Shown here: positions 23,070 through 31,746 of the stretch, piece by piece
How positions within the stretch are numbered: the first letter of the stretch is position 1
Layout: every line of letters begins with the position of its first letter
From: Candidatus Thorarchaeota archaeon
GTDB taxonomy: Archaea; Asgardarchaeota; Thorarchaeia; Thorarchaeales; Thorarchaeaceae
Direction of reading: 5' to 3'
Assembly (NCBI GenBank): GCA_016840965.1
Contig: JAEORI010000257.1
Coordinates: 1 to 32,004, forward strand
Length of the DNA stretch: 32,004 bases
Translations under genes and position numbers: made by a program
The notes under the pieces: generated by a model
The model's database searches: none
Seen by the model: only the letters and a program-made list of their open reading frames with translations
Told to the model about the DNA's origin: nothing

Positions 23070-25760
23070 TTGGATACCAGCGGATGGAGACGAGAATTAG
23101 ATAAACTCGCCGAACTAAAAGGAATCCTAGTTTCAGTTAATCCTGGAATGGAGGAACAGGCGGACCGTCAGGTGCGTCAACTCTACGATATCTTTGCTAA
23201 TTTATCGAAAATGGAGAATGATCTTGCTACATCAGGATTTATGAAGAAGAGAAAAGTTCAGGCTCAAGTTGAGAAAACAGCTAATGACCTTGAAACGGAT
23301 TTCATGAGAGTAACTCGTGACTTTGCAGAATACTTCCGGAAAGAGCATAAAGACACACTTGCCATCGCGCCAAAAATTCAGACGTTCAAACCTGCAGAAG
23401 TAAAAGGAATATCAACTCTGAATTTTCCGGGTATCGGTGCAGGTGATTTCAAAGACTTTGAAAAACTTCACGAATTTGCTAAAGCTTTCTCAAAATTGTA
23501 CTTGGTAATTCATGAAGATGTTGCGCGAGATGTAAAATCTACTCTCGATGAAAACAAAGCGACTGTGGATACCTATGAAAGGCATATCACAATCGATAAG
23601 AGTGAAGTTGCTACAACTGTTTCAAATAATGAAGTTATAGGTCTGTCTCTTAGAGATCTAATAATTCTGAACGATAAGCTTCAGTCTGATAGGGAGTTTC
23701 TAGACGGGAGAAAGGATGAAGTAAGTAAATTGCTTGGCACATCTCTCGTTGGTTCAGCAGAGTCGCTTCAAGCATCAGTCGAAACTGCAGCTAGATTAGG
23801 TTTAGAACTTCCTATGGAATTCTCTCAGGAACTCCGTCTGATTGCCAGAGATGCCGCAAAAGCTGACACCCTAACTGCACTCGTATCTCTTGAAAATCAA
23901 CTCCATTCTGCTCAAGTTAAGATGGCTAATGCACTCCGTGATAAAATAATAAACATCAAGCACGAAGTCACAACAAAGATTGTTGAAGGCGGAATCCCAA
24001 CGACTGCAGAGGTGATTCCAACCCCACCAAATGTTGGCGTTGAAGGAGACAACATTGCTCAGCTTCTCTCTAGTTATCAGCGGATGGTGGAATGGGAAGG
24101 GCAGGTGAAAATCGCCCTCAGAGAAAGATTGTTTGAGTTATTGGATGACGTTGAAAAAGCTACAGAAGCTCCTGACGATGCAGGAATAAAAGATATCGTA
24201 GCAGTCCGTCAATTCATTGCCAACTCAAAGAAAACTTTGAAGACAGCTGACATTGACGAAATGGTAAGAATATACCTCCAGGCGAAAGGAATGGATGATG
24301 ACTTTCGCAAGAACATAACAGATAGCATTCGTAGCTATTTAGCTAAATTCAATGAACTAGCAACTTCTGCTGATAGGGTTCTTGACCATGCTCAGTTGAG
24401 TAAGAAAGCTCCTAAGGTCGAAGAACTTGAAGGGGGTATTGTGTATCTACTTGGGTCACTCACAAGTTTAAGAGGTGCTGTCGAAAGTGGTGTTGCCACA
24501 TTCCGAGAGGCATGTCAGCAAGAGATTGATGCGATTGTTCATGACCTTCAGACTGTAAAACCAGCTTATGCTGAGATTTTCATGCCAATTATTGTTGAAC
24601 TCGATGAAGGTGCAACTCGAATACAAAGCATGGAGGATTTTGCAGAAATAAAATCTGAGATGCGCTCTATTAAAGACGGTATTCTTGTTAAAGCTCAAGA
24701 TGCTCTTGAGAATCTTAGATACAGACTAGGCGTTAAAATAAGACTTGCAGCTGCAAAGCTAATGGGTGCTGGAGTAGAGATACCACATGAGGCACAAGAA
24801 GCAATTAGTGAGCTGAACAATGTAGGCGTTGCAGCTGATACGGTATTCAGTCTTCCAGCCATTGCACGTAAGATGGTCGAGATATACGAAAAGAAAATCC
24901 AGGACAAAATAATAGAGAAACTTGGTTCTGAAGTCGACTCTCTCACAACTAGCCTAGAACGTGCAAGCAGCATTGGCGTTAAACTTCAGAAAGAGCTAAA
25001 AATGCTCAATGACCTCAAGAACAAGCCTCCAACGGAGCTTGAAGAGGCTGCAGATGCATTCGATCAACTCATGAATCTGACTACCTCGCCAAATGTTCAC
25101 AAGAAGATTAGAGAACGTGTAGATGAAGCATATGTTCAGATCAAGGGAGCTTTATCGCTATTCGAACAACAAGGAATGTCTGAATTTGTGGAACGATTAA
25201 AGATGCTTATTGATAAAGTTCCATCTAAACTGGAAACAGACTCACCTCATGTGAATGAAGCACTCGATGTTTGCCTTACACTTGCAAACATACAGGAAGA
25301 AATGCTTCAGATGATTAAAAGCATCGCCAGCAAGAGTGGTGAAACTCATGAAGCTGATTTGAGGACAAAGAGCCAATACTATTCAACAATTGAACGAGTC
25401 GCTGAAAAATATCCAGATGACTTCAGCAAGCTTGTTTTCAATATCAAGAAGATGAAGACACTGGAAAATAGTCTTACCGAAGCAGTTGATCTAGATCAGG
25501 CAATCGCGAACTTCCACGAGTTGGAGGAAATGAGAAATCAATGGCTGGATAAAGCCATTTCAATGGATGATTGGCACAAGTCCCTTAGAATGTTCATGAC
25601 TGGATTTAGTCCTGCAGCAAAACAGGATGAACGCGACAAGTTCATTGAAGATGCAATACGGAAAATAAAAGAAACCTATAGCCGAGAAGATATCAGTTCA
25701 TACCTAAGCTGGGCTATAAAAGAGAGCGCCCAAGCTCTGGTCGGTTCAAGGAAGAAATAG
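23070..25760 (+). CDS. Large alpha-helical repeat protein, 896 residues, first gene of the tubulin-like operon
   Basis: No catalytic domain or membrane segment is visible; almost the whole protein is predicted helical and heptad-like. It has an internal, diverged repeat. Segments starting near residues 243 (LGLELPMEFSQEL), 567 (AGVEIPHEAQEAI) and 635 (IGVKLQKELKML) each share a G-hydrophobic-x-hydrophobic-P/Q-x-E start, a spacer of about 25 residues and a helix ending in K/R-rich DKI or ERV. Weaker copies may lie near 325 and 445. This recalls spectrin-like bundles. The start is TTG at 23070, 8 nt after GGAGG (23057-23061). The tubulin-like gene follows 12 nt after the stop. A structural or scaffold role is inferred from this and its helix content. 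Confidence 0.8.
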   Translation: MDTSGWRRELDKLAELKGILVSVNPGMEEQADRQVRQLYDIFANLSKMENDLATSGFMKKRKVQAQVEKTANDLETDFMRVTRDFAEYFRKEHKDTLAIAPKIQTFKPAEVKGISTLNFPGIGAGDFKDFEKLHEFAKAFSKLYLVIHEDVARDVKSTLDENKATVDTYERHITIDKSEVATTVSNNEVIGLSLRDLIILNDKLQSDREFLDGRKDEVSKLLGTSLVGSAESLQASVETAARLGLELPMEFSQELRLIARDAAKADTLTALVSLENQLHSAQVKMANALRDKIINIKHEVTTKIVEGGIPTTAEVIPTPPNVGVEGDNIAQLLSSYQRMVEWEGQVKIALRERLFELLDDVEKATEAPDDAGIKDIVAVRQFIANSKKTLKTADIDEMVRIYLQAKGMDDDFRKNITDSIRSYLAKFNELATSADRVLDHAQLSKKAPKVEELEGGIVYLLGSLTSLRGAVESGVATFREACQQEIDAIVHDLQTVKPAYAEIFMPIIVELDEGATRIQSMEDFAEIKSEMRSIKDGILVKAQDALENLRYRLGVKIRLAAAKLMGAGVEIPHEAQEAISELNNVGVAADTVFSLPAIARKMVEIYEKKIQDKIIEKLGSEVDSLTTSLERASSIGVKLQKELKMLNDLKNKPPTELEEAADAFDQLMNLTTSPNVHKKIRERVDEAYVQIKGALSLFEQQGMSEFVERLKMLIDKVPSKLETDSPHVNEALDVCLTLANIQEEMLQMIKSIASKSGETHEADLRTKSQYYSTIERVAEKYPDDFSKLVFNIKKMKTLENSLTEAVDLDQAIANFHELEEMRNQWLDKAISMDDWHKSLRMFMTGFSPAAKQDERDKFIEDAIRKIKETYSREDISSYLSWAIKESAQALVGSRKK

Positions 25761-25772
25761 GAGAAAAAACCA

Positions 25773-27167
25773 ATGTTCGGAAGCGGTCCACCAAAGAAAC
25801 CTGTTGAGATTGATGATACAACAAAAGCAGCAGAAGTCTTTGCTATTGGAATTGGTGAATGTGGCTCAAACATTGTAGGGTCATATCTTCAAACTAGCAG
25901 AGATAAGAAACTACCATCAAGAGTTAGAGGATATCTCTTGATAAACACTGACAGAGCAGACCTGACAAAAGTTCGCCAGAAGTACGGAATCCCCAAAGAG
26001 AACACACTACTCTATGGAGCTTCGGAAATTGGTGTGGGTGGTCGATTTATGGACGGCTATAATTCGATCATGGAGTCCAAGGACATCATATTTGACCAAC
26101 TTAGCAATCTTGGATTCGAAGGGGTGTCTGGTTTTTGCATCTTCACGAGTCTGGGTGGTGGTACTGGATGTGGAGGAACCCCAGCTCTAATTGAGTTACT
26201 CAAACAGAGATTCCAAGAAGAAGAAGGTCGTCGAATATTCGTCTATGTCGTTGGAATCCTTCCATTTGAAGGACAATCAAGCGAAGCCTTGAACTCAATT
26301 TGGGCAGTATCAAAACTACTTCGAGCGCAACTGCAAGAACGCGGAGCAGACCTAACGATTCTACTCTCAAATAGAACCATGTTAAAGCGAATCCTCCAAT
26401 GGAGAAAGGGCGACACAGTTGATTATCTGCAGAAAGAGCTGGAGGTCGATATAGCGGACATTGACTCAATTGAAACAATGGTACCATCAACACTAGATGA
26501 GAGTTCAGACTTAGAAGCTCGAACTGAACAGGCATTTGTTGAACTAGTCAACCCACTTGCTCTGGACGTTGTCGAAGCCATGTTGTCCCCTGGTGTGTGG
26601 GAAAAATCGAAAGATGTATTCCCAACGACTGACTTGGCTGACTACGCTAGGAAACTTGACCCAATAGTGGTTCCTGCACTTTATACAGACATAGGTCTCA
26701 TTCCAGATGCTGGCAGCATGGCCAAGCAACTTAGAACAATGATTGACTATGCTGTGACAGAGTGCTCTTATGCAGATGTTGGTGATGAACCAAATGCTGA
26801 GAGTGTTTACTATGTCTTGTCTGGACCTAGACATGTCGCAAAAGCAGAGTTTGGAATGCATCTGAAGGAAGCACTTGACAAGTTCATCGCACCTGGTGCT
26901 GCGATTACCCCATGCTATGTTCAGTACCATGAAGAAGACCCGAAGACCAATTTGTTGCTTCTTCTAGGCTTGCCTAAGATCCCAGAACTCGTCCAGATAA
27001 TTAATGAAGCAACTCAGCTGGTCAACTTGCACAGTGGTGCTTCGCCATTAAAGCAAGGGTGGTTCATGAGATCTAAAGGAACTACTCGCAAAGAACTAGT
27101 TGATGCAATCAATGATTTTCGTGAGCTATTTAGCTACTACATGGCTCCAGGTGATACAATGGAATAG
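25773..27167 (+). CDS. Divergent tubulin/FtsZ-superfamily GTPase
   Basis: 464 residues. The nucleotide-binding loops are in order: T1 GIGECGSNI (about 26-34), T3 YGASEIGVGGRF (81-92), the signature T4 loop GGGTGCGG (128-135, tubulin GGGTGSG), T5 with GILPFEGQSSEAL (161-173) and N200 of T6. The T7 region reads LVNPLALDVVEAML (258-271): Asn260 and Asp265 align with FtsZ NVDFAD, so the second catalytic acid remains but the first is Leu. An extra acidic stretch of about 40 residues (208-250) precedes it. It is neither canonical FtsZ nor eukaryote-like tubulin, nor a clear CetZ; it could belong to the FtsZ-like families described by Makarova and Koonin. Polymerisation is likely but inferred. Confidence 0.9.
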   Translation: MFGSGPPKKPVEIDDTTKAAEVFAIGIGECGSNIVGSYLQTSRDKKLPSRVRGYLLINTDRADLTKVRQKYGIPKENTLLYGASEIGVGGRFMDGYNSIMESKDIIFDQLSNLGFEGVSGFCIFTSLGGGTGCGGTPALIELLKQRFQEEEGRRIFVYVVGILPFEGQSSEALNSIWAVSKLLRAQLQERGADLTILLSNRTMLKRILQWRKGDTVDYLQKELEVDIADIDSIETMVPSTLDESSDLEARTEQAFVELVNPLALDVVEAMLSPGVWEKSKDVFPTTDLADYARKLDPIVVPALYTDIGLIPDAGSMAKQLRTMIDYAVTECSYADVGDEPNAESVYYVLSGPRHVAKAEFGMHLKEALDKFIAPGAAITPCYVQYHEEDPKTNLLLLLGLPKIPELVQIINEATQLVNLHSGASPLKQGWFMRSKGTTRKELVDAINDFRELFSYYMAPGDTME

Positions 27168-27183
27168 GAGAGGTGATGACAGA

Positions 27184-28251
27184 ATGTCTGACTCCTCTTC
27201 ATTCCAATACGAAGACCTTATTGATAGACTTCTCCTTATTGTCACTTTGAATTCAACACTTATCCACTTTTTAATTAGCACACAAGTTGAAGAAACGATG
27301 GACCCGGACAGAGTGGACTCACTAACTCAAGGTCTTCTGAGGACACGTAAATGGATGGAAGAAGCCACAACAATGAAAGGAGTTCCTCCGTCAACTCAAA
27401 ATATTATCAGTCTCATAGTGAAGCGACTTTCACAAATTGAGAGCCTCCTGCCTAAGTTGTCAAATAAAGCTAGACAAATGGAATCAGGTGCAGCGGCTCA
27501 AGAGATCCTCCCACTCCTTGATGGGAAAGAGGCTCCAAATGGAAAAATAACAACTACTGACGGAACAGTACAAACCAGAGATGTTGAATTAGTTCCACTT
27601 GTAGGTGAGGAAAAACCAAAGCCATTAGAATCTTATCGGAAAGTAGATGTTGAAGATGATCTGTTCGGACTCATCGGCCAAAGTCAAAGATTGATACAAC
27701 AATATTCAAGTCGCTGTCACATTCTCCTTCCAACGTTCTGGTTAGAGTCACTACGAGAACTTCATCGATATAGATCAGACTCACCATTTTTGGGAGATGT
27801 AATCGAACTTCCTGCACGTATCCTTGTGAAGATAGCTAAGGGACTCCTCACAGAAGCACCAGGCGCTAGACTCCTGCAGGATCTCATGAAACATCGGCAG
27901 CAGGAGAGTTATTTGAATGGTTCAGAGATGGAACGAGTTGAACGAGCTGTCACAAAATATTTCCAGGGTGTGGAACCAGTTCTCAAAGAGGATAAGCTGG
28001 ATGTCAAAGAGAAAATACTAGAAGCTCAAACAGCATTCGATGGGTTTGGATGGGGTGGACCAGATTTAGAAAAGCGGATTATCAAACGACTGAATCAAGA
28101 GGTTGAGGAAGCTATTCAAAATGCGACTTCAGCATCAGATCCATCTCGTCAGGTCATCTATGCTGAAATAGCAAAGCTGCTAGGTAAACTTCAGCATGCG
28201 ATATTAGCTGAACCTAGAACAAGTGAAATTCTGGCTCAAAGGAAACCTTGA
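27184..28251 (+). CDS. Helical protein of unknown function, third gene of the tubulin-like operon
   Basis: 355 residues, mainly alpha-helical, no recognised domain. The N-terminal helix is hydrophobic (LIDRLLLIVTLNSTLIHFLIS, residues about 12-32) and may dock to a membrane or partner. Residues 105-150 are a low-complexity, Pro/Gly/charged linker. The C-terminal half (about 158-350) is helical, with a conserved-looking FWLESLRELHRYRS and GWGGPDLEKRIIKRL. The start ATG 27184 is preceded by GGAGAGGTGATG, and the gap from the tubulin-like stop is 16 nt, so the three genes form one unit. The frame remains open further upstream but would run into the tubulin-like gene. Confidence 0.75.
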   Translation: MSDSSSFQYEDLIDRLLLIVTLNSTLIHFLISTQVEETMDPDRVDSLTQGLLRTRKWMEEATTMKGVPPSTQNIISLIVKRLSQIESLLPKLSNKARQMESGAAAQEILPLLDGKEAPNGKITTTDGTVQTRDVELVPLVGEEKPKPLESYRKVDVEDDLFGLIGQSQRLIQQYSSRCHILLPTFWLESLRELHRYRSDSPFLGDVIELPARILVKIAKGLLTEAPGARLLQDLMKHRQQESYLNGSEMERVERAVTKYFQGVEPVLKEDKLDVKEKILEAQTAFDGFGWGGPDLEKRIIKRLNQEVEEAIQNATSASDPSRQVIYAEIAKLLGKLQHAILAEPRTSEILAQRKP

Positions 28252-28341
28252 ATCAATTAACATTTCTATTCAAATTACTTGCATACATAGCCCATATAAG
28301 GGAAATTTGTTACCCTGAGTAAAGATGCATGAGGGTGACAA

Positions 28342-29748
28342 ATGACGGGTCTCAAAATGATGCTTAGTCCTAAGGTGACTGCAGTAGTGGGTGTTTCAAC
28401 ATCCAATCCTTTCAATCCTGGCAATGTGATTTTCAGAAAGCTTGCCTTTGAAAACGGACTCCCTACATATCCAATAAATCCGAAAGGAGGAACTGTTGAA
28501 GGAGTTAAAGTTTACACATCCATTACAGAAGCTCCCAACGATATCGAACTTGCGGTGATTTCAATTCCTGCGAAATATGTACCTGGAGTGTTGACTGAAT
28601 GTGGAGAGAAGAACATCCATTCAGTCATAGTAGTTTCTGGGGGTTTTAGTGAAGTAGGAGAAACAGGTGCAATGCTTCAATCAGAGATTGTTGAGATAGC
28701 CAATAAGTATGAAATCTCAATGGTTGGACCAAACTGCATCGGGGTTTTTGTGCCAGATGTTCTTGACACATTTTTCCTGCCATCAGAGCGTGTTGCTCGA
28801 CCTAGAAAAGGGAATGTAGCAATTATTTCACAGAGTGGAGGATGGTTAATAGAGAGGTTGGAAGAGTTTGCGAATAGAGATGTTGGAATCGCTGCTGCCA
28901 TATCAATAGGTAATGCTGCACAAACAAGAGTAACTAATTTCGTTGAGTATTTTGGTAAAGATAATCGAGTGGATGTAATACTAGCATACATTGAAGGGTT
29001 CGCTTCGGGAGAGGGAAGAGATTTCGTCGAAGCATGCAAAAAGATTGCTCCAAAGAAACCAGTTGTTGTTCTCAAAGGAGGAGAATCAGAAGCTGGTCAT
29101 CGCGCGACACAAAGTCATACTTCGTCACTTGCAGGAGACCATGTAATTACTACTGCTGCCTTCAACCAGTTTGGTGTGATTCATGCTTTAGATGAGGACG
29201 AAGTAATGGCTTATGCAAAAGTTTTCTCTTTCAAACCCAAGCATATGCTAGGCTCCAAGGTTGGCACATTGACAGTAAGCGGTGGACATGGAGTGATTGC
29301 TAGTGATGAAGCCTCCCAATATGACCTCTCAATGCCACTCTTTGATAAGACGCAACAAGCATCCATGCGAGATGTAATGACTCCTGAGTATCAAGGGATT
29401 GCATCCTTTCGAAATCCCTGCGATCTTACTGGTAGCGCATCTGACATAGACTATGAAAGGGTTCTCGACAAAATGCTCGGATTTGACACGATTGATGCTG
29501 CTCTATTGCTACTCTTGCCATATGCTCCGGGAATCTCTCTTCAAATTGGGGCTCGAGTCGCAAATGTTGCAAAGCGTCATGTAAAAACCGTCGTTGCTTA
29601 TGTCCCGGATTTAGAAAAGTATGAAGTCATAATTCGAGGTTTCGAATTGAACGGAATAGCAGTAGGCGACACTATAGAAGAAGCTGTACAGATGTTGAAT
29701 GGGATTCGAATGCGTTCAAAGTATCTTCAACACATTGGTGCTATTTAG
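28342..29748 (+). CDS. ADP-forming acyl-CoA synthetase, alpha subunit
   Basis: 468 residues. The N-terminal CoA-binding Rossmann domain runs from VTAVVGVSTSNPFNPGNVIF (about 10-30) through NPKGG, and two succinyl-CoA-synthetase-like ligase domains follow (VGPNCIGVFVP at about 131, IISQSGGWLIERLEEFANRDVGIAAAISIGNAA). The phosphorylated histidine lies in SHTSSLAG (about residues 255-262). It converts acyl-CoA, ADP and Pi to the acid, CoA and ATP, a main substrate-level ATP step in archaea. It lacks the ATP-grasp domain that some forms carry fused, so a separate beta subunit must exist elsewhere. GAGGGTGA lies just before ATG 28342. It is convergent with the isomerase gene, 1 nt between stops. 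Confidence 0.92.
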   Translation: MTGLKMMLSPKVTAVVGVSTSNPFNPGNVIFRKLAFENGLPTYPINPKGGTVEGVKVYTSITEAPNDIELAVISIPAKYVPGVLTECGEKNIHSVIVVSGGFSEVGETGAMLQSEIVEIANKYEISMVGPNCIGVFVPDVLDTFFLPSERVARPRKGNVAIISQSGGWLIERLEEFANRDVGIAAAISIGNAAQTRVTNFVEYFGKDNRVDVILAYIEGFASGEGRDFVEACKKIAPKKPVVVLKGGESEAGHRATQSHTSSLAGDHVITTAAFNQFGVIHALDEDEVMAYAKVFSFKPKHMLGSKVGTLTVSGGHGVIASDEASQYDLSMPLFDKTQQASMRDVMTPEYQGIASFRNPCDLTGSASDIDYERVLDKMLGFDTIDAALLLLLPYAPGISLQIGARVANVAKRHVKTVVAYVPDLEKYEVIIRGFELNGIAVGDTIEEAVQMLNGIRMRSKYLQHIGAI

Positions 29749-29749
29749 T

Positions 29750-30880
29750 TCAAATCCCACGAGCAACCTTCTGGTAATCAATTCCGAGTGATTTCAATGA
29801 CTCTACAAGCTTCCCACTTAGAATTAGCTGTTTTGATGAGAGATCCTCAACCTTCTGAGAGCCAGTAAGATACATAGCTACAGTAAGACCTTCAAGGAAC
29901 CTTTCAAGCTCCACTACAACATCAAGTGATGAACCATGTACTGCCTGCCGAAGTAGTGGCTGAGCAACACCAGCAGCAGTCGCTCCTAGAGCAAGAGATT
30001 TTGCTATATCAAGTCCCGTACGAATTCCACCTGTTGCAATCACATCAAGTTCAGTGGAATCTAGAACCATTATCGCACTCAATGCAGTGGGGATTCCCCA
30101 ATTCCAATACTCAAGACCAAGTTGAGCTTTAAGATCATCATCCTCTTTCTGAGCGCGGAAGTATTCAACTCCAGCCCAACTGGTCCCTCCGACACCTCCA
30201 ACATCGACACCCACAACACCCACTTCTTCTAATCTTTTAGCGACATCACTAGAAATTCCAGCTCCAGTTTCTTTGATAATAACAGGTATATCAACTAAAT
30301 CGACAATAGTAGCTATACTCTCTAAAGCACCAATTGAGTTACAATCACCCTCAGGTTGAATTGCTTCTTGAAGCGGATTTAGATGAATTGCTAAAATATC
30401 TGCATCAATCATTTCCACTGCTTTTGGAGCAGCATTAACGTGAGTCGCCCCAATATTCGCTATAACAGGAACTGATGGAGCACTCTCTCTCACGATCGTG
30501 AAAGTATCAGCAAGTGATGGGTCTTCCACTGCAGCTCTTTGGCTCCCAACACCAATTGGTATTCCAAGTTCTTCAGCGGCACTTGCCAATCTTTGGTTTA
30601 TACCTTTGGTCCGTGGATGACCACCAGTCATTGCAGCAATCACTAATGGTGCACTGGCTCGTAATCCGAAGAAATTAGTCGTGAGGTCAATGCTATCTTT
30701 ATCAATCTCGGGCAATGCGTTGTGAACAAATTCGATATCTTCAAACATTGTAGACCGTTGGCACTGGACTTCTTCTTCAAGACATATCTCGATGTGTTCA
30801 ATCTTCCTTCTCTTAGTTAATGATGCTTCAAATGTATCATCATCCATTCCTAAATCATCTAACGACCTTTCTTCAACCAT
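29750..30880 (-). CDS. fni: Type 2 isopentenyl-diphosphate delta-isomerase
   Basis: 376 residues, FMN- and NAD(P)H-dependent isomerase that interconverts IPP and DMAPP for archaeal isoprenoid lipids. Seen are TKRRKIEHIEICLEE near the N-terminus (K-x2-H-I), APLVIAAMTGGHPRTKGINQRLA (FMN site), GVGSQRAAVEDP, HLNPLQEAIQPEGDCN with the Q/E pair near the metal and substrate, IIKETGAGISSDVAKRL and ATGGIRTGLDIAKSLALGA. The length is as usual for archaeal members. ATG 30880 has GGAGG 7 nt upstream (30888-30892). It is convergent with the acyl-CoA synthetase gene, with one base between the stop codons. Confidence 0.96.
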   Translation of the reverse strand: MVEERSLDDLGMDDDTFEASLTKRRKIEHIEICLEEEVQCQRSTMFEDIEFVHNALPEIDKDSIDLTTNFFGLRASAPLVIAAMTGGHPRTKGINQRLASAAEELGIPIGVGSQRAAVEDPSLADTFTIVRESAPSVPVIANIGATHVNAAPKAVEMIDADILAIHLNPLQEAIQPEGDCNSIGALESIATIVDLVDIPVIIKETGAGISSDVAKRLEEVGVVGVDVGGVGGTSWAGVEYFRAQKEDDDLKAQLGLEYWNWGIPTALSAIMVLDSTELDVIATGGIRTGLDIAKSLALGATAAGVAQPLLRQAVHGSSLDVVVELERFLEGLTVAMYLTGSQKVEDLSSKQLILSGKLVESLKSLGIDYQKVARGI

Positions 30881-31023
30881 TACAGTGCCTCCGATTATTG
30901 GAATAGTAAATGTTTACGCAGATAGGAGTTGTGGTCGTGTGCAAGTAGTAAGATAGGGATTAGTTGCGCGATGCGAAGACTTTATTGAATGACTGAACAG
31001 TTTCGCAAGACAGTGTGAAACTC

Positions 31024-31572
31024 ATGACAAACGAGGAAAAGTACCGGGTTGAAGCGCCAGAAGAGGACCAGGAGCCGGAGGAGAAGAAAGGTCTTCTAAA
31101 ACCATTACCAAAGCGAGAACAAATCCTGCGTTTGGATAAAGATGGGAGACCTCAGCCAGTTGTCAAGTTATTGGGAGTTTCAATGTTTGAAAAAAGAAAG
31201 GATAAACTAATAATGATTCTAATTCCTGCATTAGTAGGACTTATTGATACATCATTATTCTCGTATATTTTTACTGCGCAAATAGAAAGCACAGCCTTGA
31301 CCGTATTCCTCATTCCTATGATTATTGCGATTCCTATTGGATTAACAGCTTCTGAAGCTGGAACTGCGTTGCTCTCAGGGTTATTTGGAGGCTTTTTTTT
31401 CCTCCTATTCCACATTATTTTCCTGATATCCCCAGGTTTTGCTTTGCCTGAACTTGGCATTGGTAATTTCCTGATTACTGCTTTAGGCATTACGACAGCT
31501 TACTTTATTCTCGTAATAGTTGCTACGATTCTAGGATCAATAATTGGTATCATTATGCGAGAATTCCTATAA
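31024..31572 (+). CDS. Small membrane protein of unknown function
   Basis: 182 residues from ATG 31024 (GTG 31015 would add three). A charged, acidic N-terminal part (about 1-60, EEDQEPEEKKGL and KREQILRLDKDGRP) precedes four hydrophobic segments at about 62-80, 87-105, 112-135 and 144-178. No signature is recognised. It lies between the divergent isomerase gene and the purC start. A lineage-specific integral membrane protein is the most that can be said. Confidence 0.6.
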   Translation: MTNEEKYRVEAPEEDQEPEEKKGLLKPLPKREQILRLDKDGRPQPVVKLLGVSMFEKRKDKLIMILIPALVGLIDTSLFSYIFTAQIESTALTVFLIPMIIAIPIGLTASEAGTALLSGLFGGFFFLLFHIIFLISPGFALPELGIGNFLITALGITTAYFILVIVATILGSIIGIIMREFL

Positions 31573-31693
31573 CTACCAATCTAGCGCTGCTGAGATTTTA
31601 AATGTGCCAAAACTAATATTCAAAGCCTATTGACAATTTTATGTTAAAGACTAGAACTGCTGCTTAGGATGTGAGTCTAGGAGTGGTGCTCGC

Positions 31694-31726
31694 ATGAATT
31701 TATCTAGACGAACGCCTTGTGTTTAA
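31694..31726 (+). CDS. Possible 10-codon leader ORF before purC
   Basis: ATG at 31694 has GGAGTGG before it, runs MNLSRRTPCV and stops with TAA, 20 nt before the purC start. It may be a regulatory leader peptide or chance; the frame is far too short to be judged by coding bias. Confidence 0.15.
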   Translation: MNLSRRTPCV

Positions 31727-31746
31727 AGCTGAAAGGAGAGGAAATT

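Noticed and set aside
22906..23100. Plus-strand 64-codon frame before the helical-repeat gene
   Set aside because: It overlaps the start of that gene in another frame, has a basic low-complexity product and no good ribosome-binding site; the region is better explained as the divergent promoter.
25773..27167. Identification as a eukaryote-like tubulin
   Set aside because: The T4 loop is shared by the whole superfamily; the T7 loop, insert and C-terminal part do not match tubulin, so only superfamily membership is claimed.
29745..29760. TTCAAATCCCAC resembling a tRNA T arm
   Set aside because: It lies at the junction of two convergent coding ends and has no matching acceptor, D or anticodon stem.
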